64,000 nt of DNA from Paenibacillus sp. MMS20-IR301 (GCF_032302195.1 NZ_CP135275.1:2108001-2172000); one strand, 5' to 3'. Positions 1-9,446 are shown, numbered from the stretch's first letter. Notes: generated by a model not told the origin, from the letters alone. Numbers and translations: made by a program.

Positions 1-72
1 TCTCCTAATAGAAGCGTATGATGGAGATAATTAGCTCTCTATACTTTAAGTAATCAGAAGGAGTGCAGCACA

Positions 73-216
73 ATGTTTCATAAAATCATTTCAAAGCCGC
101 TGATTGTCCGCAAAAATTCCGGTATCGGCTGGACACTCAACCTTAATCATCCTGCAACCTGGATTGTCATCGGCGGGCTGCTCGCTATCAAGCTTTATCT
201 TGTAATCTCAGGCTGA
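73..216 (+). CDS. small membrane protein, DUF5808-like
   Basis: This 47-residue ORF starts at an ATG preceded by an AGAAGGAG ribosome binding site about 9 bases upstream, which is why it is called despite its size. The N-terminal half is basic and contains a VRKNSGIGWTLNLNHP stretch. The C-terminal 20 residues form one hydrophobic segment. The basic-GIGWTLN-helix pattern recalls the short DUF5808 domain, but I matched it only by eye. It probably sits in the membrane; its role is unknown. It converges on the ferritin gene. Confidence 0.65.
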   Translation: MFHKIISKPLIVRKNSGIGWTLNLNHPATWIVIGGLLAIKLYLVISG

Positions 217-243
217 CAATTTCACAGGGCTCAGAGTTCTGGA

Positions 244-280
244 TAAAAAAGCGGACACCTCCACCCAGGAAGGCATCCGC
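244..280 (-). terminator. rho-independent terminator of the ferritin gene
   Basis: On the minus strand an imperfect GCGGA...TCCGC hairpin with paired inner CCT/AGG segments is followed directly by six T. It lies about 40 bases after the ferritin stop codon. Confidence 0.75.
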
Positions 281-322
281 TGTAACCTAACACCGCAGCT
301 TACAGGAAGCCGGGGCGTTCAT

Positions 323-826
323 TTATTCCGCTGGCGGAGTGAACGAACGGGCGGCGAACTCGGCATCGAGCATATAGAAGGCATTGCTGTCCGTTTCAAT
401 CCGTTTGAGCTTGGCGATAATATTGCTGAAGAGTGCTTCTTCCTCCACCTGCTCATCGATAAACCATTTCAGGAAATAGATTGTTGCATGCTCGCGTTCG
501 TCCAGTGCCAGATCGGCCAGATGATAGAATTTCTTCGTATTCTGCTGCTCATGGGCATAAGCATGCTCAAAGGCATCCAGCATCGAGCTATAATTGTTGT
601 TCGGCTCAGGCAGGGCAGCAAGCGTAGCCCGGTAGTCCCGGTCATTGAGGAATCTGTAAATCTTCATACCATGGAACCGCTCTTCTTCAGCCTGTACCAG
701 GAAAAAGTTGGCGAATCCGTCCAGGCTCTCACCGGAACAATACGCAGCCATCGCCAGGTATACGTGTGCGGAATAGAACTCGAAATTCATTTGTTCATTC
801 AGGGTGTTCATTAATTGTTCTTTCAT
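323..826 (-). CDS. ftnA: ferritin (bacterial non-haem FtnA type)
   Basis: Iron-storage protein of 167 residues, the usual length for bacterial ferritin. These proteins assemble into a cytosolic 24-mer that oxidises Fe(II) and stores it as a mineral core. The ferroxidase ligands are in place: E16, E49 and H52 in the EEERFH motif, E93, E125 and Q126. No haem-binding Met of bacterioferritin type is evident. The start ATG follows an AGGTGA ribosome binding site. It is monocistronic with its own terminator. No Fur box was recognised in the short upstream gap to the GH3 lipoprotein gene on the other strand. Confidence 0.93.
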   Translation of the reverse strand: MKEQLMNTLNEQMNFEFYSAHVYLAMAAYCSGESLDGFANFFLVQAEEERFHGMKIYRFLNDRDYRATLAALPEPNNNYSSMLDAFEHAYAHEQQNTKKFYHLADLALDEREHATIYFLKWFIDEQVEEEALFSNIIAKLKRIETDSNAFYMLDAEFAARSFTPPAE

Positions 827-942
827 TGCCAGGTCACCTCATCCTTTTCATTTGTGTGCACAGTAAGCAGTCCTTATGTACAATCCCCTTCATCTTAACA
901 TTCCATCCGCCTAACCGGCAAACGAAAGGAAGATTCAGCCTT

Positions 943-2274
943 ATGAAATGGTTCCATCCCCCTGCTCTCGCTGCCGCCGCCTGCCTGCTGCTCATCAGCG
1001 GCTGTGCCGGGAACGGAAGCAGCGCACCGTCAGGCTCAGCATCCAATCCGGCTTCACCGGCAGCCGTTGCTACTACAGCACCAGCCATTACGGAAAGTCC
1101 GGCGGCTTCCGCTCAGCAGACTCCCTCTCAGCCATCAGCCACACCGTCTCCGGGGAATCATCCTGCAGAGGCGGACACTTCCATCTCCAAAATACTGGCA
1201 GAAATGACACTCGAGGAAAAAATCGGCCAGATGCTGCTCGTGGGGATCGACGGGACAACACTTGATACTGCCGCCGCAAAAATGATTACTGAGGATAAGG
1301 TGGGCGGTATTATTCTCTATTCCGATAATGTCGGCAATCTGAAGCAGCTGGTCAGCCTGACCAATGCACTCAAGCAGAGCAACCGCGGAAACCCCGCCCC
1401 GCTGTTCATGAGTGTGGATCAGGAAGGCGGCAAGGTCAGCCGGCTTCCTGATGCTTACGCGGTATTTCCGTCCAATGCCGCTGTCGGAACCGGAAACAGC
1501 GCTGAAGCTGCCGGAAAGATGGGCGGGCTGCTGGCCCGGGCAGTGAAATCATCCGGCTTCAACATGAACTTCGCCCCTGTGCTTGATATTAACAGCAATC
1601 CGGATAACCCGGTCATCGGCGCCCGTTCCTTCGGCAGCTCAGCAGAGCTCGCCATAAAGCTCGGTGTTGCCGAGATGAAGGGACTGGAGCGTGAAGGGGC
1701 TATTCCGGTTGTTAAGCATTATCCCGGACATGGCGATACATCCGTAGATTCGCATCTCGAGCTGCCGGTAGTTAACAAGACTGCTGCCCAGCTTGCCAAG
1801 CTGGAATGGCTGCCGTTCCAGGCGGCGATCCGTGAGCAGGCCGATGCCGTCATGGTAGCGCATATCCTGTATCCGGCACTTGACCCGGACAAGCCGGCTT
1901 CCCTGTCCAAAGTAATCATTGGACAGCAGCTGCGCGGCGAACACGGATTCAAGGGTGTTGTGATTACAGATGACCTGACGATGGGCGCCATCGTTAAGAA
2001 TTACAGTCTCACCGCAGCAGCAGTGGATACTGTTCTGGCCGGCAGTGATATTCTGCTGATTGCCCACGAGTATAAGAACGAGAAAGCCGTTCGAGGCGCA
2101 TTAATCACTGCCGTGAAGGACGGCACCATTTCTGAATCACGGATTGATGACAGTGTCACCCGGATTTTGACATTAAAGGCTAAATATAAGCTGACCGACC
2201 AGCCTGTAGCTGTTCCGGATCTCAGCGGATTGAATGCGGATATCAAAGCCTGGCGCAAGCCGTTTCAGAAGTAG
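943..2274 (+). CDS. nagZ: lipoprotein beta-N-acetylhexosaminidase, GH3 (NagZ-like)
   Basis: Surface glycosidase of 443 residues. I start it at the ATG at 943, behind an AAAGGAAG site, because this places a signal peptide ending in the lipobox LISGC at the N-terminus; the longer open frame to 766 has no such logic. After the Cys comes a Ser/Pro/Ala-rich linker of about 75 residues, then a GH3 domain. The GH3 domain carries the KHYPGHGDT-x4-H motif of the NagZ Asp/His dyad and the nucleophile region VVITDDLTMGAI. Family members release GlcNAc from muropeptides, so a role in cell-wall recycling outside the membrane is likely. It lacks the C-terminal domain of longer B. subtilis-type NagZ. Confidence 0.88.
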   Translation: MKWFHPPALAAAACLLLISGCAGNGSSAPSGSASNPASPAAVATTAPAITESPAASAQQTPSQPSATPSPGNHPAEADTSISKILAEMTLEEKIGQMLLVGIDGTTLDTAAAKMITEDKVGGIILYSDNVGNLKQLVSLTNALKQSNRGNPAPLFMSVDQEGGKVSRLPDAYAVFPSNAAVGTGNSAEAAGKMGGLLARAVKSSGFNMNFAPVLDINSNPDNPVIGARSFGSSAELAIKLGVAEMKGLEREGAIPVVKHYPGHGDTSVDSHLELPVVNKTAAQLAKLEWLPFQAAIREQADAVMVAHILYPALDPDKPASLSKVIIGQQLRGEHGFKGVVITDDLTMGAIVKNYSLTAAAVDTVLAGSDILLIAHEYKNEKAVRGALITAVKDGTISESRIDDSVTRILTLKAKYKLTDQPVAVPDLSGLNADIKAWRKPFQK

Positions 2275-2306
2275 CGTCCGGCAGATCAGCTCATAGCACA
2301 ATCATC

Positions 2307-2346
2307 AAAAGAACCTGTCTCCGGCTTGTCCGGAAACAGGTTCTTT
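2307..2346. terminator. bidirectional rho-independent terminator
   Basis: Stem of AAAAGAACCTGT(CT)CCGG pairing with CCGG(AA)ACAGGTTCTTTT around a short loop. A/T tails on both sides let it serve the GH3 gene (+) and the export operon (-). Confidence 0.85.
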
Positions 2347-2373
2347 TGTGATTATGCTGTTATAAAACTGTCT

Positions 2374-3474
2374 TTATTGCAGGACTACCGTATCTCCCGC
2401 CTTTAGTCCTGACAGCACTTCCGTCTTCTCAGACGTTTCTATGCCGACTTTAATCTCTGTCCGTTCGTACTGCCCGTCGCCCTTATCCAGCATAACGTAC
2501 GCCAGATCGCCTTCATGAACAACGGCGATGCTGGATACCACCACCGCATTCTCCTTGCGTGAGGTTTCGATATCTCCGCTGAGGCTAAGCCCGCCGATCA
2601 GATGCTCATCAGGCTGCAGGGAGATAACAACCTCGAACTGCGGAATCTGTCCGGCGGTATTCTGGCCGGTGGTCGTAGTTGCAAATTTAGCAACCTTGGT
2701 CACTTCGCCAGCGATACTCAAATCCTTCTTCGCCGTCATTTTCACCTGCACCTTCATGCCCTTTTGAATACGGAAAATATCCTGTTCTCCGACCTGTGCA
2801 ACGAACTCCAGCTTGTTCAGATCAACGATTTTACCGATGTACTGGTTATCCGTAACGGTCTGAGGCTGTTCACTGCTGCTGTCAAAGAGGAAGATGCCAT
2901 TCGCCGGAGCATGGTACACAGATGCATTCAGTTTGGTCTTCTTGTCAGCCAGCTCCTTGGCCTGAATTTCAGCATTTACCTGATTCAGCTCATCGTTCAG
3001 CCGGGCCGTTTCCTCAGCGGCCAGTGCCTTCAGCCGTTCAGCCTCCGAGGCCGCCGGTGCGGCTGCTTCCTCATTCTGCTGGCTGATGAAGGCATTCAGC
3101 TCCGATTCCAGCTTGGTTTTGCGGTTGGTAGCTTCCGCTGTGGCAATCTCATTACGGAGCAGCGTCTGATCCAGGGTGAAGAGCACATCCCCCTTCTTCA
3201 CCTGTCCGCCGTTCTCAACCTTCCAGCCGGTTACCTTGGATGCGAATGGTGCATATACCAGCGTCTCCTGCTGGTATTGGGACCGTCCTTTTACCTGAAT
3301 GGAGCTGGTAAGTGTCTCTTCCGTGACCGGGAAGCTGATGACCTGCATCGGCTCCGGCGGCAGCTCCGCAACCTCACTACCCTTGAAGAATTTTGAATAC
3401 AGCATATACCCGGCAGTAATGATAATCCCTAGTATGATGACCCACTTCAGGCTCTTCTTTAGAGTCCTTTTCAT
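2374..3474 (-). CDS. MacA/HlyD-like membrane fusion protein of an ABC exporter
   Basis: Adaptor protein of 366 residues with one N-terminal membrane helix (about residues 10-28). A beta-barrel/lipoyl hairpin follows (GRSQYQQETLVYAPFASKV, then VENGGQVKKGDVLF), then an alpha-helical coiled coil at about 115-190 rich in Glu, Lys and Ala, the second lipoyl half, and a C-terminal barrel ending GLKAGDTVVLQ. In Gram-positives such adaptors extend the MacB-type permease to the outside. It is the last gene of a four-gene operon, 21 bases after the permease. The substrate is unknown; the secreted first gene of the operon is a candidate partner. Confidence 0.85.
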   Translation of the reverse strand: MKRTLKKSLKWVIILGIIITAGYMLYSKFFKGSEVAELPPEPMQVISFPVTEETLTSSIQVKGRSQYQQETLVYAPFASKVTGWKVENGGQVKKGDVLFTLDQTLLRNEIATAEATNRKTKLESELNAFISQQNEEAAAPAASEAERLKALAAEETARLNDELNQVNAEIQAKELADKKTKLNASVYHAPANGIFLFDSSSEQPQTVTDNQYIGKIVDLNKLEFVAQVGEQDIFRIQKGMKVQVKMTAKKDLSIAGEVTKVAKFATTTTGQNTAGQIPQFEVVISLQPDEHLIGGLSLSGDIETSRKENAVVVSSIAVVHEGDLAYVMLDKGDGQYERTEIKVGIETSEKTEVLSGLKAGDTVVLQ

Positions 3475-3495
3475 TATTTCTGCTTCCTCTCTAGC

Positions 3496-4881
3496 TTAGT
3501 CTCGTTTAATGGCAGTTAAGGCATCGGTGCGCGAGGCGCTGATCGCCGGGTAGATCCCCGACAGTACACCGGTCATGATTGCAAAGGACATACCGACCGG
3601 CAGATTCATCAGCGGGATGAAGAAATTCAGGCCCTGCCCCGCACTCCCGACCAGCTTGTTAAGCACCATAACAATCAAATAAGAGAACAAGACACCGAGC
3701 AATCCGCCCAGCAGGCCCAGCAGGGCTGCTTCTGTTATAAACATATTGCGTATTTGGCCCATGTTAGCCCCCAGCACCTTCATAATGCCAATCTGCCGCC
3801 GGCGCTGATGGGTCGACATCGTCATGGCGACAATAATGGATATGGAGGCGATAATCAGGATGAATACGCCGATACCCAGTGCAGCCATTTTGATCATATC
3901 GAATTGTTCCTTCAGCATATCCTGCTGATACAGATTGTCGCTGGCGTTCAGTGACAGCTTCTGAATCATCTGCTCGACCTGCTTGATGTAGGCAACATCG
4001 TCTACCTTTACCGTTACCGAGCTGTAGCTCCCCTCTTCCGGGAGATTCAGCACGCTGGTGGTGGAATTATCGAAGACCAGCTCCTTCTGGAGCTGCACTG
4101 CTGTCTCTGGCGACATGTAGATGATCTTGTCATACGAAGCCTGCATGTCGTCAACGCCCTTGGGACCGGCCAGAATACCGGATACTTGAAGCGGGGAGCT
4201 GAGCTTAGTGGTTGGTGTGGTCGTGCTGTAATCCTGCGCCTGAATCTGTATCTGCTTGCGGTACAGCTCTGACGGCTGGATCGACAGCTGCCTGTACTGA
4301 TCCTGTACATCCTGGTTGAACGGATCGCTCCCCATCTTGTCATACAGCTTCTGCCGGGTCTCCAGATCAATCAGGCCGAGCGTAGCCCCGTAGTTCAGCA
4401 CAATACTTCCTACCTGATCGTTCGCACCGCCCTGCTTGAATTTATGATCATAGGCTGTCAGCATCTGCAGATCGGCAACAATAACACGCGCATCGCCAAT
4501 CTTGTTGTCCATCGTCATGACCTGCAGGTATCCGGCCTCCTGAAACGGCGAAGCGGCCTTCACATGATTCAGCCCCTGAATAATCTCCAGCTTCTGCTTT
4601 GTCAGCTTACCCGGGTCCAGATTCTCGTTAGCATCTCCAGACGCCGTGGCGCTTTTGCCGCCATTCGACGGAATCCCTCCGCCCGGCGAGACCATAATCT
4701 CGTCCATCTTGAAGCTCTGGTTCACCTGCTCTGTCACGTAGACCTGTGCAGACTGCCCTACACTGAGCGCTACAATAATTGCAGCGCAGCCAATGGAAAT
4801 ACCTGTCATACATAGTCCCGTTACTACCTTGCGCCGTTTGACCTGTTCCCAGGCCATCCGGGAAATATCCCTGATCTTCAC
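3496..4881 (-). CDS. MacB/FtsX-type ABC transporter permease
   Basis: Membrane protein of 461 residues with the MacB topology. It has one helix at about residues 20-40, a large extracellular domain of roughly 290 residues, then three helices in the C-terminal 130 residues, including the typical QIGIMKVLGANMGQI loop between helices. The extracellular part contains a Gly/Ser-rich low-complexity stretch (about 67-90). Such permeases transmit force to substrates outside the membrane rather than forming a classical channel. Its start overlaps the stop of the ATPase gene by four bases, so the two are translationally coupled. Confidence 0.88.
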   Translation of the reverse strand: MKIRDISRMAWEQVKRRKVVTGLCMTGISIGCAAIIVALSVGQSAQVYVTEQVNQSFKMDEIMVSPGGGIPSNGGKSATASGDANENLDPGKLTKQKLEIIQGLNHVKAASPFQEAGYLQVMTMDNKIGDARVIVADLQMLTAYDHKFKQGGANDQVGSIVLNYGATLGLIDLETRQKLYDKMGSDPFNQDVQDQYRQLSIQPSELYRKQIQIQAQDYSTTTPTTKLSSPLQVSGILAGPKGVDDMQASYDKIIYMSPETAVQLQKELVFDNSTTSVLNLPEEGSYSSVTVKVDDVAYIKQVEQMIQKLSLNASDNLYQQDMLKEQFDMIKMAALGIGVFILIIASISIIVAMTMSTHQRRRQIGIMKVLGANMGQIRNMFITEAALLGLLGGLLGVLFSYLIVMVLNKLVGSAGQGLNFFIPLMNLPVGMSFAIMTGVLSGIYPAISASRTDALTAIKRD

Positions 4882-5759
4882 GGCGTCCCTCCCTCTGCAG
4901 GATCAGCATCTGCTGCTGCGTCCACCACTGCTTCTGCATCCGTTTCAGCTTCAGCCTCAGCCTCCGCTTCAGTTGCCGCTTCGGCATCGGCTACTGCTTC
5001 CACGCCTGCTTCCGCTTCGGCATGCGCCGCTGTTTCTACATGCGCAGCGGTTACGGCATGCGCCGCTGCCTCAGCCTGCACCTGCACCTGCGGTTCAGTA
5101 ATCAGATAGCCGTCTTTCAGCGTAAAGATCCGCTGCATTTGTTCCGCCACCTCATGTTCATGGGTGACTACGATAAAGGTGGTCCTCATTGTCCGGTTCA
5201 AGCTGAGCAGAATATTGATGATTTCCTCTTCAGTCTTGGTATCCAGGTTCCCTGTAGGCTCATCTGCGAAGATGACCGAAGGCTCTGTGATCAGAGACCG
5301 GGCAATACTGACCCGCTGCTGCTGCCCGCCGGAGAGCTGTGACGGAAACAGATCCGCCTTGTCGGGAATGCCTACCTGCTCCAGCAGGGCAAGTGCTTTT
5401 TTCTTGCGGGCTGACGGGGATACCGACTGGAAGACCAGCGGCAGCTCAACATTCTCGCGGACCGTCAGGCTCGTAATGAGCTCATAAGCCTGAAAGATGA
5501 ATCCGATATGCTTGCGCCGGAATTCAGACAGCTTATTCTCACCCATCTTCACTATGTCATGGTCGGCAATGTAAATATGACCCTCCGTCGGTTTCATTAA
5601 CCCAGCCATCAGGTTAAGCATGGTCGACTTGCCTGAGCCTGAGCTGCCCAGCAGCGCGACCATTTCCCCCTGCTTGACGTTGAAGCTGATATTGTGAAGC
5701 ACGGATGTCCATTCACTGCCGGTTTTGAACGAATGCGTTATATTTTCAACACGCAACAT
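4878..5759 (-). CDS. MacB/LolD-type ABC ATPase with long acidic Ala/Glu tail
   Basis: ATP-binding subunit of 293 residues. The core (1-222) is complete: Walker A GSSGSGKST at 38-46, signature LSGGQ at 142-146, Walker B with E167, and H200 in the switch loop. Residues 223-293 are an unusual tail made almost only of Ala, Glu, Asp, Val, Thr and a few His, with no Lys or Arg. Family members normally end near residue 225-235, so the tail is an addition; its short EA/AEAE repeats suggest expansion by slippage. It energises the MacB-like permease encoded next. Confidence 0.9.
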   Translation of the reverse strand: MLRVENITHSFKTGSEWTSVLHNISFNVKQGEMVALLGSSGSGKSTMLNLMAGLMKPTEGHIYIADHDIVKMGENKLSEFRRKHIGFIFQAYELITSLTVRENVELPLVFQSVSPSARKKKALALLEQVGIPDKADLFPSQLSGGQQQRVSIARSLITEPSVIFADEPTGNLDTKTEEEIINILLSLNRTMRTTFIVVTHEHEVAEQMQRIFTLKDGYLITEPQVQVQAEAAAHAVTAAHVETAAHAEAEAGVEAVADAEAATEAEAEAEAETDAEAVVDAAADADPAEGGTP

Positions 5760-5849
5760 GGAAGCTGCTCCTTTTTTAGCCTTTATAGAATCTGTTAGAT
5801 TGCGGAGTTACATTAACCTGTATATTAAATCGGACTGCATAGAGCAGAA

Positions 5850-8426
5850 TTACGGTGTCTTTGCCGGACGCTCCTCTGTAACTCTATATACCTGAGCACC
5901 CAGTTTCAGCCGCTCCCCTTGGAACTCATCATATAAGGTTAATTGATAAGTACCGCCTTCTATGGATTTATACATATTGCGGTTGATCGAGAAGTTAAAT
6001 GTGTTATTGACGCCTTCGGTGAGGTCGGTGCCAAGCGCCAGCGTCCGCTCCTGGGACAAACCATACGGATCTGTTATCTGCAGAATCAGCTTATGCTCCA
6101 GAGCTCCGCTATCATAGATGTTGTTCCGTTGCAGCGTATAATTGAACGAAATGCTGATTTCTTCGCTTGCCGTCACATGCTTGCCCTCTGAGGCCAGGAA
6201 TGAGATGGTGTACGGATAAAGCGAAACTGACAGCAGGTTACCCGCTGGAACATTAGTGTGCGGGGCAAGCAGCAGGGAGGACACATTGACGAAGCCTGTT
6301 GTTTCCTGACCGCTTTCACTTAGCTTTCCGCCATTCACGCCAGTCCCCAGATACAGGGACAGATCACTGTAATCCGCTGTTTTGGGCAGCTTGGACCAGA
6401 AGACGACGAGTTGTTGACCGCCCGGCGCAGCACCATTATCCGACTGGCTTGGTGTTGCCTCATAATACTGCCCGTCCTTCGTTCTGAAGTACGCCTGCAG
6501 CCGTGCCATCTTGCTCTGCCGTTTCTCCGAGCTGCTCAGCAACAGCTCTGTATAGAGCAGATTATAATTAGCCCCTTCGTAGACAATTGTGCTCTTCTCC
6601 TGCACAGAGGCGTTTTTGCCTTTTCCGCTGATCGCATATTTCTCGCCCTGGGCAATCGTGGAGATATTATTCATGGAATTTTTAATGCTCAGGTCCAGGA
6701 AGGGTACTATTTCCGTATTATCGGTGCCTGTTAAGGATATGCCAAGATCTGTGAAATCATCGGTGTACGGGATTTTGCCAAGGACAAACAGGTCAGCATA
6801 CTGCCCCGGAGCCAGCACCTTCGTGTCTGCATCAGTCATGAACAGATCTGCAGCCGCAGACGCATTTTTGTTATCCAGCTTAATAGCGCCCTTCAGCTCC
6901 GGCAGGGTCAGCGAGACCGCCTGGGTATTGGTAATCCGCAGCTTGGCCGCTACGATATCATCATCCTTCCACGGATAGCGCTGCAGCGACTGCACGCTGT
7001 AAGCGAAAGAACCGTAGGAGTTCGTTGTCCGGTATTCCTGCCCGGTCTGAACATCCGCACGCAAAGCATAAGGGATGACGTAATAGGCAATCGGGAAAGT
7101 CATTTTGGCCGCCCCTGCTGTAGCCGGACTGCCTGCCGTTCCCGAGCCTCCTGTTGCTCCCGGCTCAGCGGCTGACTCCGTACCAACCGCTTCAATCATC
7201 TGCAGCTGCAGGCCGGACTGCTCCACTTCCAGCGGCACACGGACTGTCAGCGGAATGATTTTCGTTTCGAGCGGCTTAAGGGTTAGCCCGCTTAACGCTT
7301 TTGCTGCAACCGGGAAGGTCGTTCCCTTAACAGATTTGACCGCCAGCTCATAGCTTGGCAAGGTTACCGCCTTGTTGCCGGTATTCTTAAGCTGCATCTG
7401 GAAGGTCCATACCGCATCGGCATCCTGTGCATACACATTGGCGTTGCGGAGCTGGGTGTCGATAGTATTGCTGTTGACTATAATTTTTTTGGTTGCACCG
7501 CTGGCTACAACCAGATCCGGTGAAGTGGCTGCAGGCAGCTTATAAGAAGACTTTGGCAGCTCCAGCTTTAAGGCTTCATCCTTCTGGGTGAATTGAAGCT
7601 TCATATTATCTGTCTTCAGGTAGGCAGGAATCTCTGCGAGATAATAGATGCTGCGTTTCTCCTGCGGCTGAATCTTGTACCCGGACTGGGAGCTGCTCAG
7701 CGCAAGCTCGAAGGAAGATCCGCTTGCCGACATTAGATAAGCTGTATACCCCGGATCACCAAGCACTTTGTTCCCTTTGTTGGTAATACTGATTCCGACC
7801 TTGGCGTAGACTTTGCCGCCGTATTTATACAGCTGCAGCGAGTCTGCTTTGGCCGAGACCGGAATGTCATTCATCGTTGTGCTCTGGCTGGCCCCTGCAG
7901 CAATGGCTGTAGAGTAACTCGCCGGGATTGCAAAAGATCCGGTTTGTTTCAAATAGCCTTTCGTCTTGGAATCCCAGACCAGCATAGAAATTTTGACACC
8001 CTGCAGTGAAGCCGTTTGCCCTACATTGACATAATAGCTGACGCTCAGCGTCTCCTTCGCACCGATCTTCTTCTTCCCCGCATTAGTGCCGACCGGATTG
8101 CCCGGCAGCACTGAGCCGCCCGGGGTAACAACCCGCGAGAAAACCTGCAGCAGATTCGCACTGTTGTTGCCGGAATTCGTATATTTCAGCGTGTAAGAGA
8201 CAATATTTCCTCCAGCCTGACTCCAGAAGCTGACATCCTCCAGCACTGCAGTCACACCGGCACTCAGCGGAACAGAATTGAATTTGAATGCCGCTGCCGG
8301 GGATACCGCTGCGTTCTTGGTTGCTCCGGCTGCACCTGCAACAGGAGAAATCACGGTGCCGGCCAGCTGACCGGCCATTAACGTACCTGCGAGCAGAGCA
8401 GCATATGTAACTTGATACTTTCTCAT
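5850..8426 (-). CDS. large secreted protein with repeated beta-sandwich-like domains
   Basis: This 858-residue protein begins with a classical signal peptide (MRKYQ, hydrophobic core, cut likely after AGA near residue 35) and has no later membrane helix or sortase motif. I do not recognise a named family over its whole length. At least four segments repeat a (T/K)NTGNK-like motif followed by a hydrophobic strand (near residues 87, 217, 350 and 500), typical of extracellular beta-sandwich domains such as CARDB-like folds. A Gly/Ala/Ser/Thr linker lies near 415-440. A GGAGGG site precedes the ATG. It is the first gene of the ABC operon (90 bases before the ATPase), so it may be a partner or regulator of that exporter. 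Confidence 0.75.
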   Translation of the reverse strand: MRKYQVTYAALLAGTLMAGQLAGTVISPVAGAAGATKNAAVSPAAAFKFNSVPLSAGVTAVLEDVSFWSQAGGNIVSYTLKYTNSGNNSANLLQVFSRVVTPGGSVLPGNPVGTNAGKKKIGAKETLSVSYYVNVGQTASLQGVKISMLVWDSKTKGYLKQTGSFAIPASYSTAIAAGASQSTTMNDIPVSAKADSLQLYKYGGKVYAKVGISITNKGNKVLGDPGYTAYLMSASGSSFELALSSSQSGYKIQPQEKRSIYYLAEIPAYLKTDNMKLQFTQKDEALKLELPKSSYKLPAATSPDLVVASGATKKIIVNSNTIDTQLRNANVYAQDADAVWTFQMQLKNTGNKAVTLPSYELAVKSVKGTTFPVAAKALSGLTLKPLETKIIPLTVRVPLEVEQSGLQLQMIEAVGTESAAEPGATGGSGTAGSPATAGAAKMTFPIAYYVIPYALRADVQTGQEYRTTNSYGSFAYSVQSLQRYPWKDDDIVAAKLRITNTQAVSLTLPELKGAIKLDNKNASAAADLFMTDADTKVLAPGQYADLFVLGKIPYTDDFTDLGISLTGTDNTEIVPFLDLSIKNSMNNISTIAQGEKYAISGKGKNASVQEKSTIVYEGANYNLLYTELLLSSSEKRQSKMARLQAYFRTKDGQYYEATPSQSDNGAAPGGQQLVVFWSKLPKTADYSDLSLYLGTGVNGGKLSESGQETTGFVNVSSLLLAPHTNVPAGNLLSVSLYPYTISFLASEGKHVTASEEISISFNYTLQRNNIYDSGALEHKLILQITDPYGLSQERTLALGTDLTEGVNNTFNFSINRNMYKSIEGGTYQLTLYDEFQGERLKLGAQVYRVTEERPAKTP

Positions 8427-8457
8427 GTATTTCCCTCCAAAAGTATTTACTAGAAAT

Positions 8458-8521
8458 AGTATAGTTGCTTAACGCGTGGAATTTGTATCCACTTTGTAAC
8501 CCTATCGTACCCCGTTGTAAC
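8458..8521 (-). promoter_or_regulatory. promoter with four phased hexamers, PhoP-box-like
   Basis: A minus-strand -10 (TATACT at 8458-8463) is preceded, at the -35 position and beyond, by hexamers starting at 8484, 8495, 8506 and 8516. On the minus strand they read GATACA, GTTACA, GGTACG and GTTACA, spaced 11, 11 and 10 bases. This is the phasing of Bacillus PhoP boxes, though the sequence is not the exact consensus. The assignment to PhoP is inference. Confidence 0.4.
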
Positions 8522-8612
8522 CTTCTGCGTCCAAATCATGCCAACATCAGCACACCTTCCGCTGTAAAAGTTACAAAGTTTGTTAATATTCGCCGCGGCG
8601 GATCAGGCATTC

Positions 8613-9446
8613 TTAGGAACGGAAGAGTCTCCTGTACTGATTGGGCGGCATGCTCTCCAGCTGTCTGAACACTTTAATGAAATAGCTGGACTGGTGAAAA
8701 CCGCTCTGCAGCGCAATCTGCGCTACCGGCAGCTCGGTTGCCGCCAGCAGCAGCTTGGCACGGGCCATCCGGCATTCACTCAAATACCGGTTCGGTGTCT
8801 TTCCCATGATTGACCGGAACAGGCGCAGAAAATGATAGCTGCTATAGCCGGCAAGCCGCGCCATCGCCTCCAGGGTCCAAGGGCGCTCACACTGGGCATG
8901 GATCATATCTGCTGCACGGCGGATGGAATGCCTGATCTCCAGCGGTACCGAACCGGTCAGCGGCTGCGAATTCTGCATCAGCGTGACCAGAATCTCATAG
9001 AGCAGTGTGGACAGACGCGGTTCGCTCCGGGTCTCATAGGCCGCGCTGAGCAGATACATCTCTTCGAAGACCGCTTCATACCCTGCAGCAGGATCGAACG
9101 TGAAAAAATACCCGCGTGACTGATCGGCCTCCTCCAGCATGGGCAGCGGCATCACCGTAGTGAAATGCACCCAGCGCACATCCCACGGCTGGCCCGGATC
9201 TGAGCCATACTGCTGGTAAGCCCCCCGCGGGAACAGAAATCCGCTGCCGCGTTTCATGGTTATCCGTTCCCCTTCCTGAAAGACATACCCCTCCCCTTCA
9301 TATACCATGTGCAGATTATAGCTGTTCAGGTCACCTTCACTTCTGCGCTCGGCATGCTGCGGGAACTGGCTGTAATGACCAAGCATCTCGGGGTAGCATA
9401 CATAATGTGTATAGGCCGGCTGGGGCAATACATAATGCTGTTTCAT
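8613..9446 (-). CDS. AraC-family transcriptional regulator
   Basis: Regulator of 277 residues with an N-terminal cupin-like sensor domain and a C-terminal pair of helix-turn-helix motifs (EAMARLAGYSSYHFLRLFR and VAQIALQSGFHQSSYFIKVFR). I start it at the ATG at 9446, which has GGAAGGAAG ten bases upstream. The frame opens 12 codons earlier at a GTG without a site. It is transcribed away from the GH42 beta-galactosidase gene, and AraC regulators of this layout usually activate the neighbouring sugar gene. The inducer is probably a galactoside or a breakdown product (inference). Confidence 0.9.
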   Translation of the reverse strand: MKQHYVLPQPAYTHYVCYPEMLGHYSQFPQHAERRSEGDLNSYNLHMVYEGEGYVFQEGERITMKRGSGFLFPRGAYQQYGSDPGQPWDVRWVHFTTVMPLPMLEEADQSRGYFFTFDPAAGYEAVFEEMYLLSAAYETRSEPRLSTLLYEILVTLMQNSQPLTGSVPLEIRHSIRRAADMIHAQCERPWTLEAMARLAGYSSYHFLRLFRSIMGKTPNRYLSECRMARAKLLLAATELPVAQIALQSGFHQSSYFIKVFRQLESMPPNQYRRLFRS

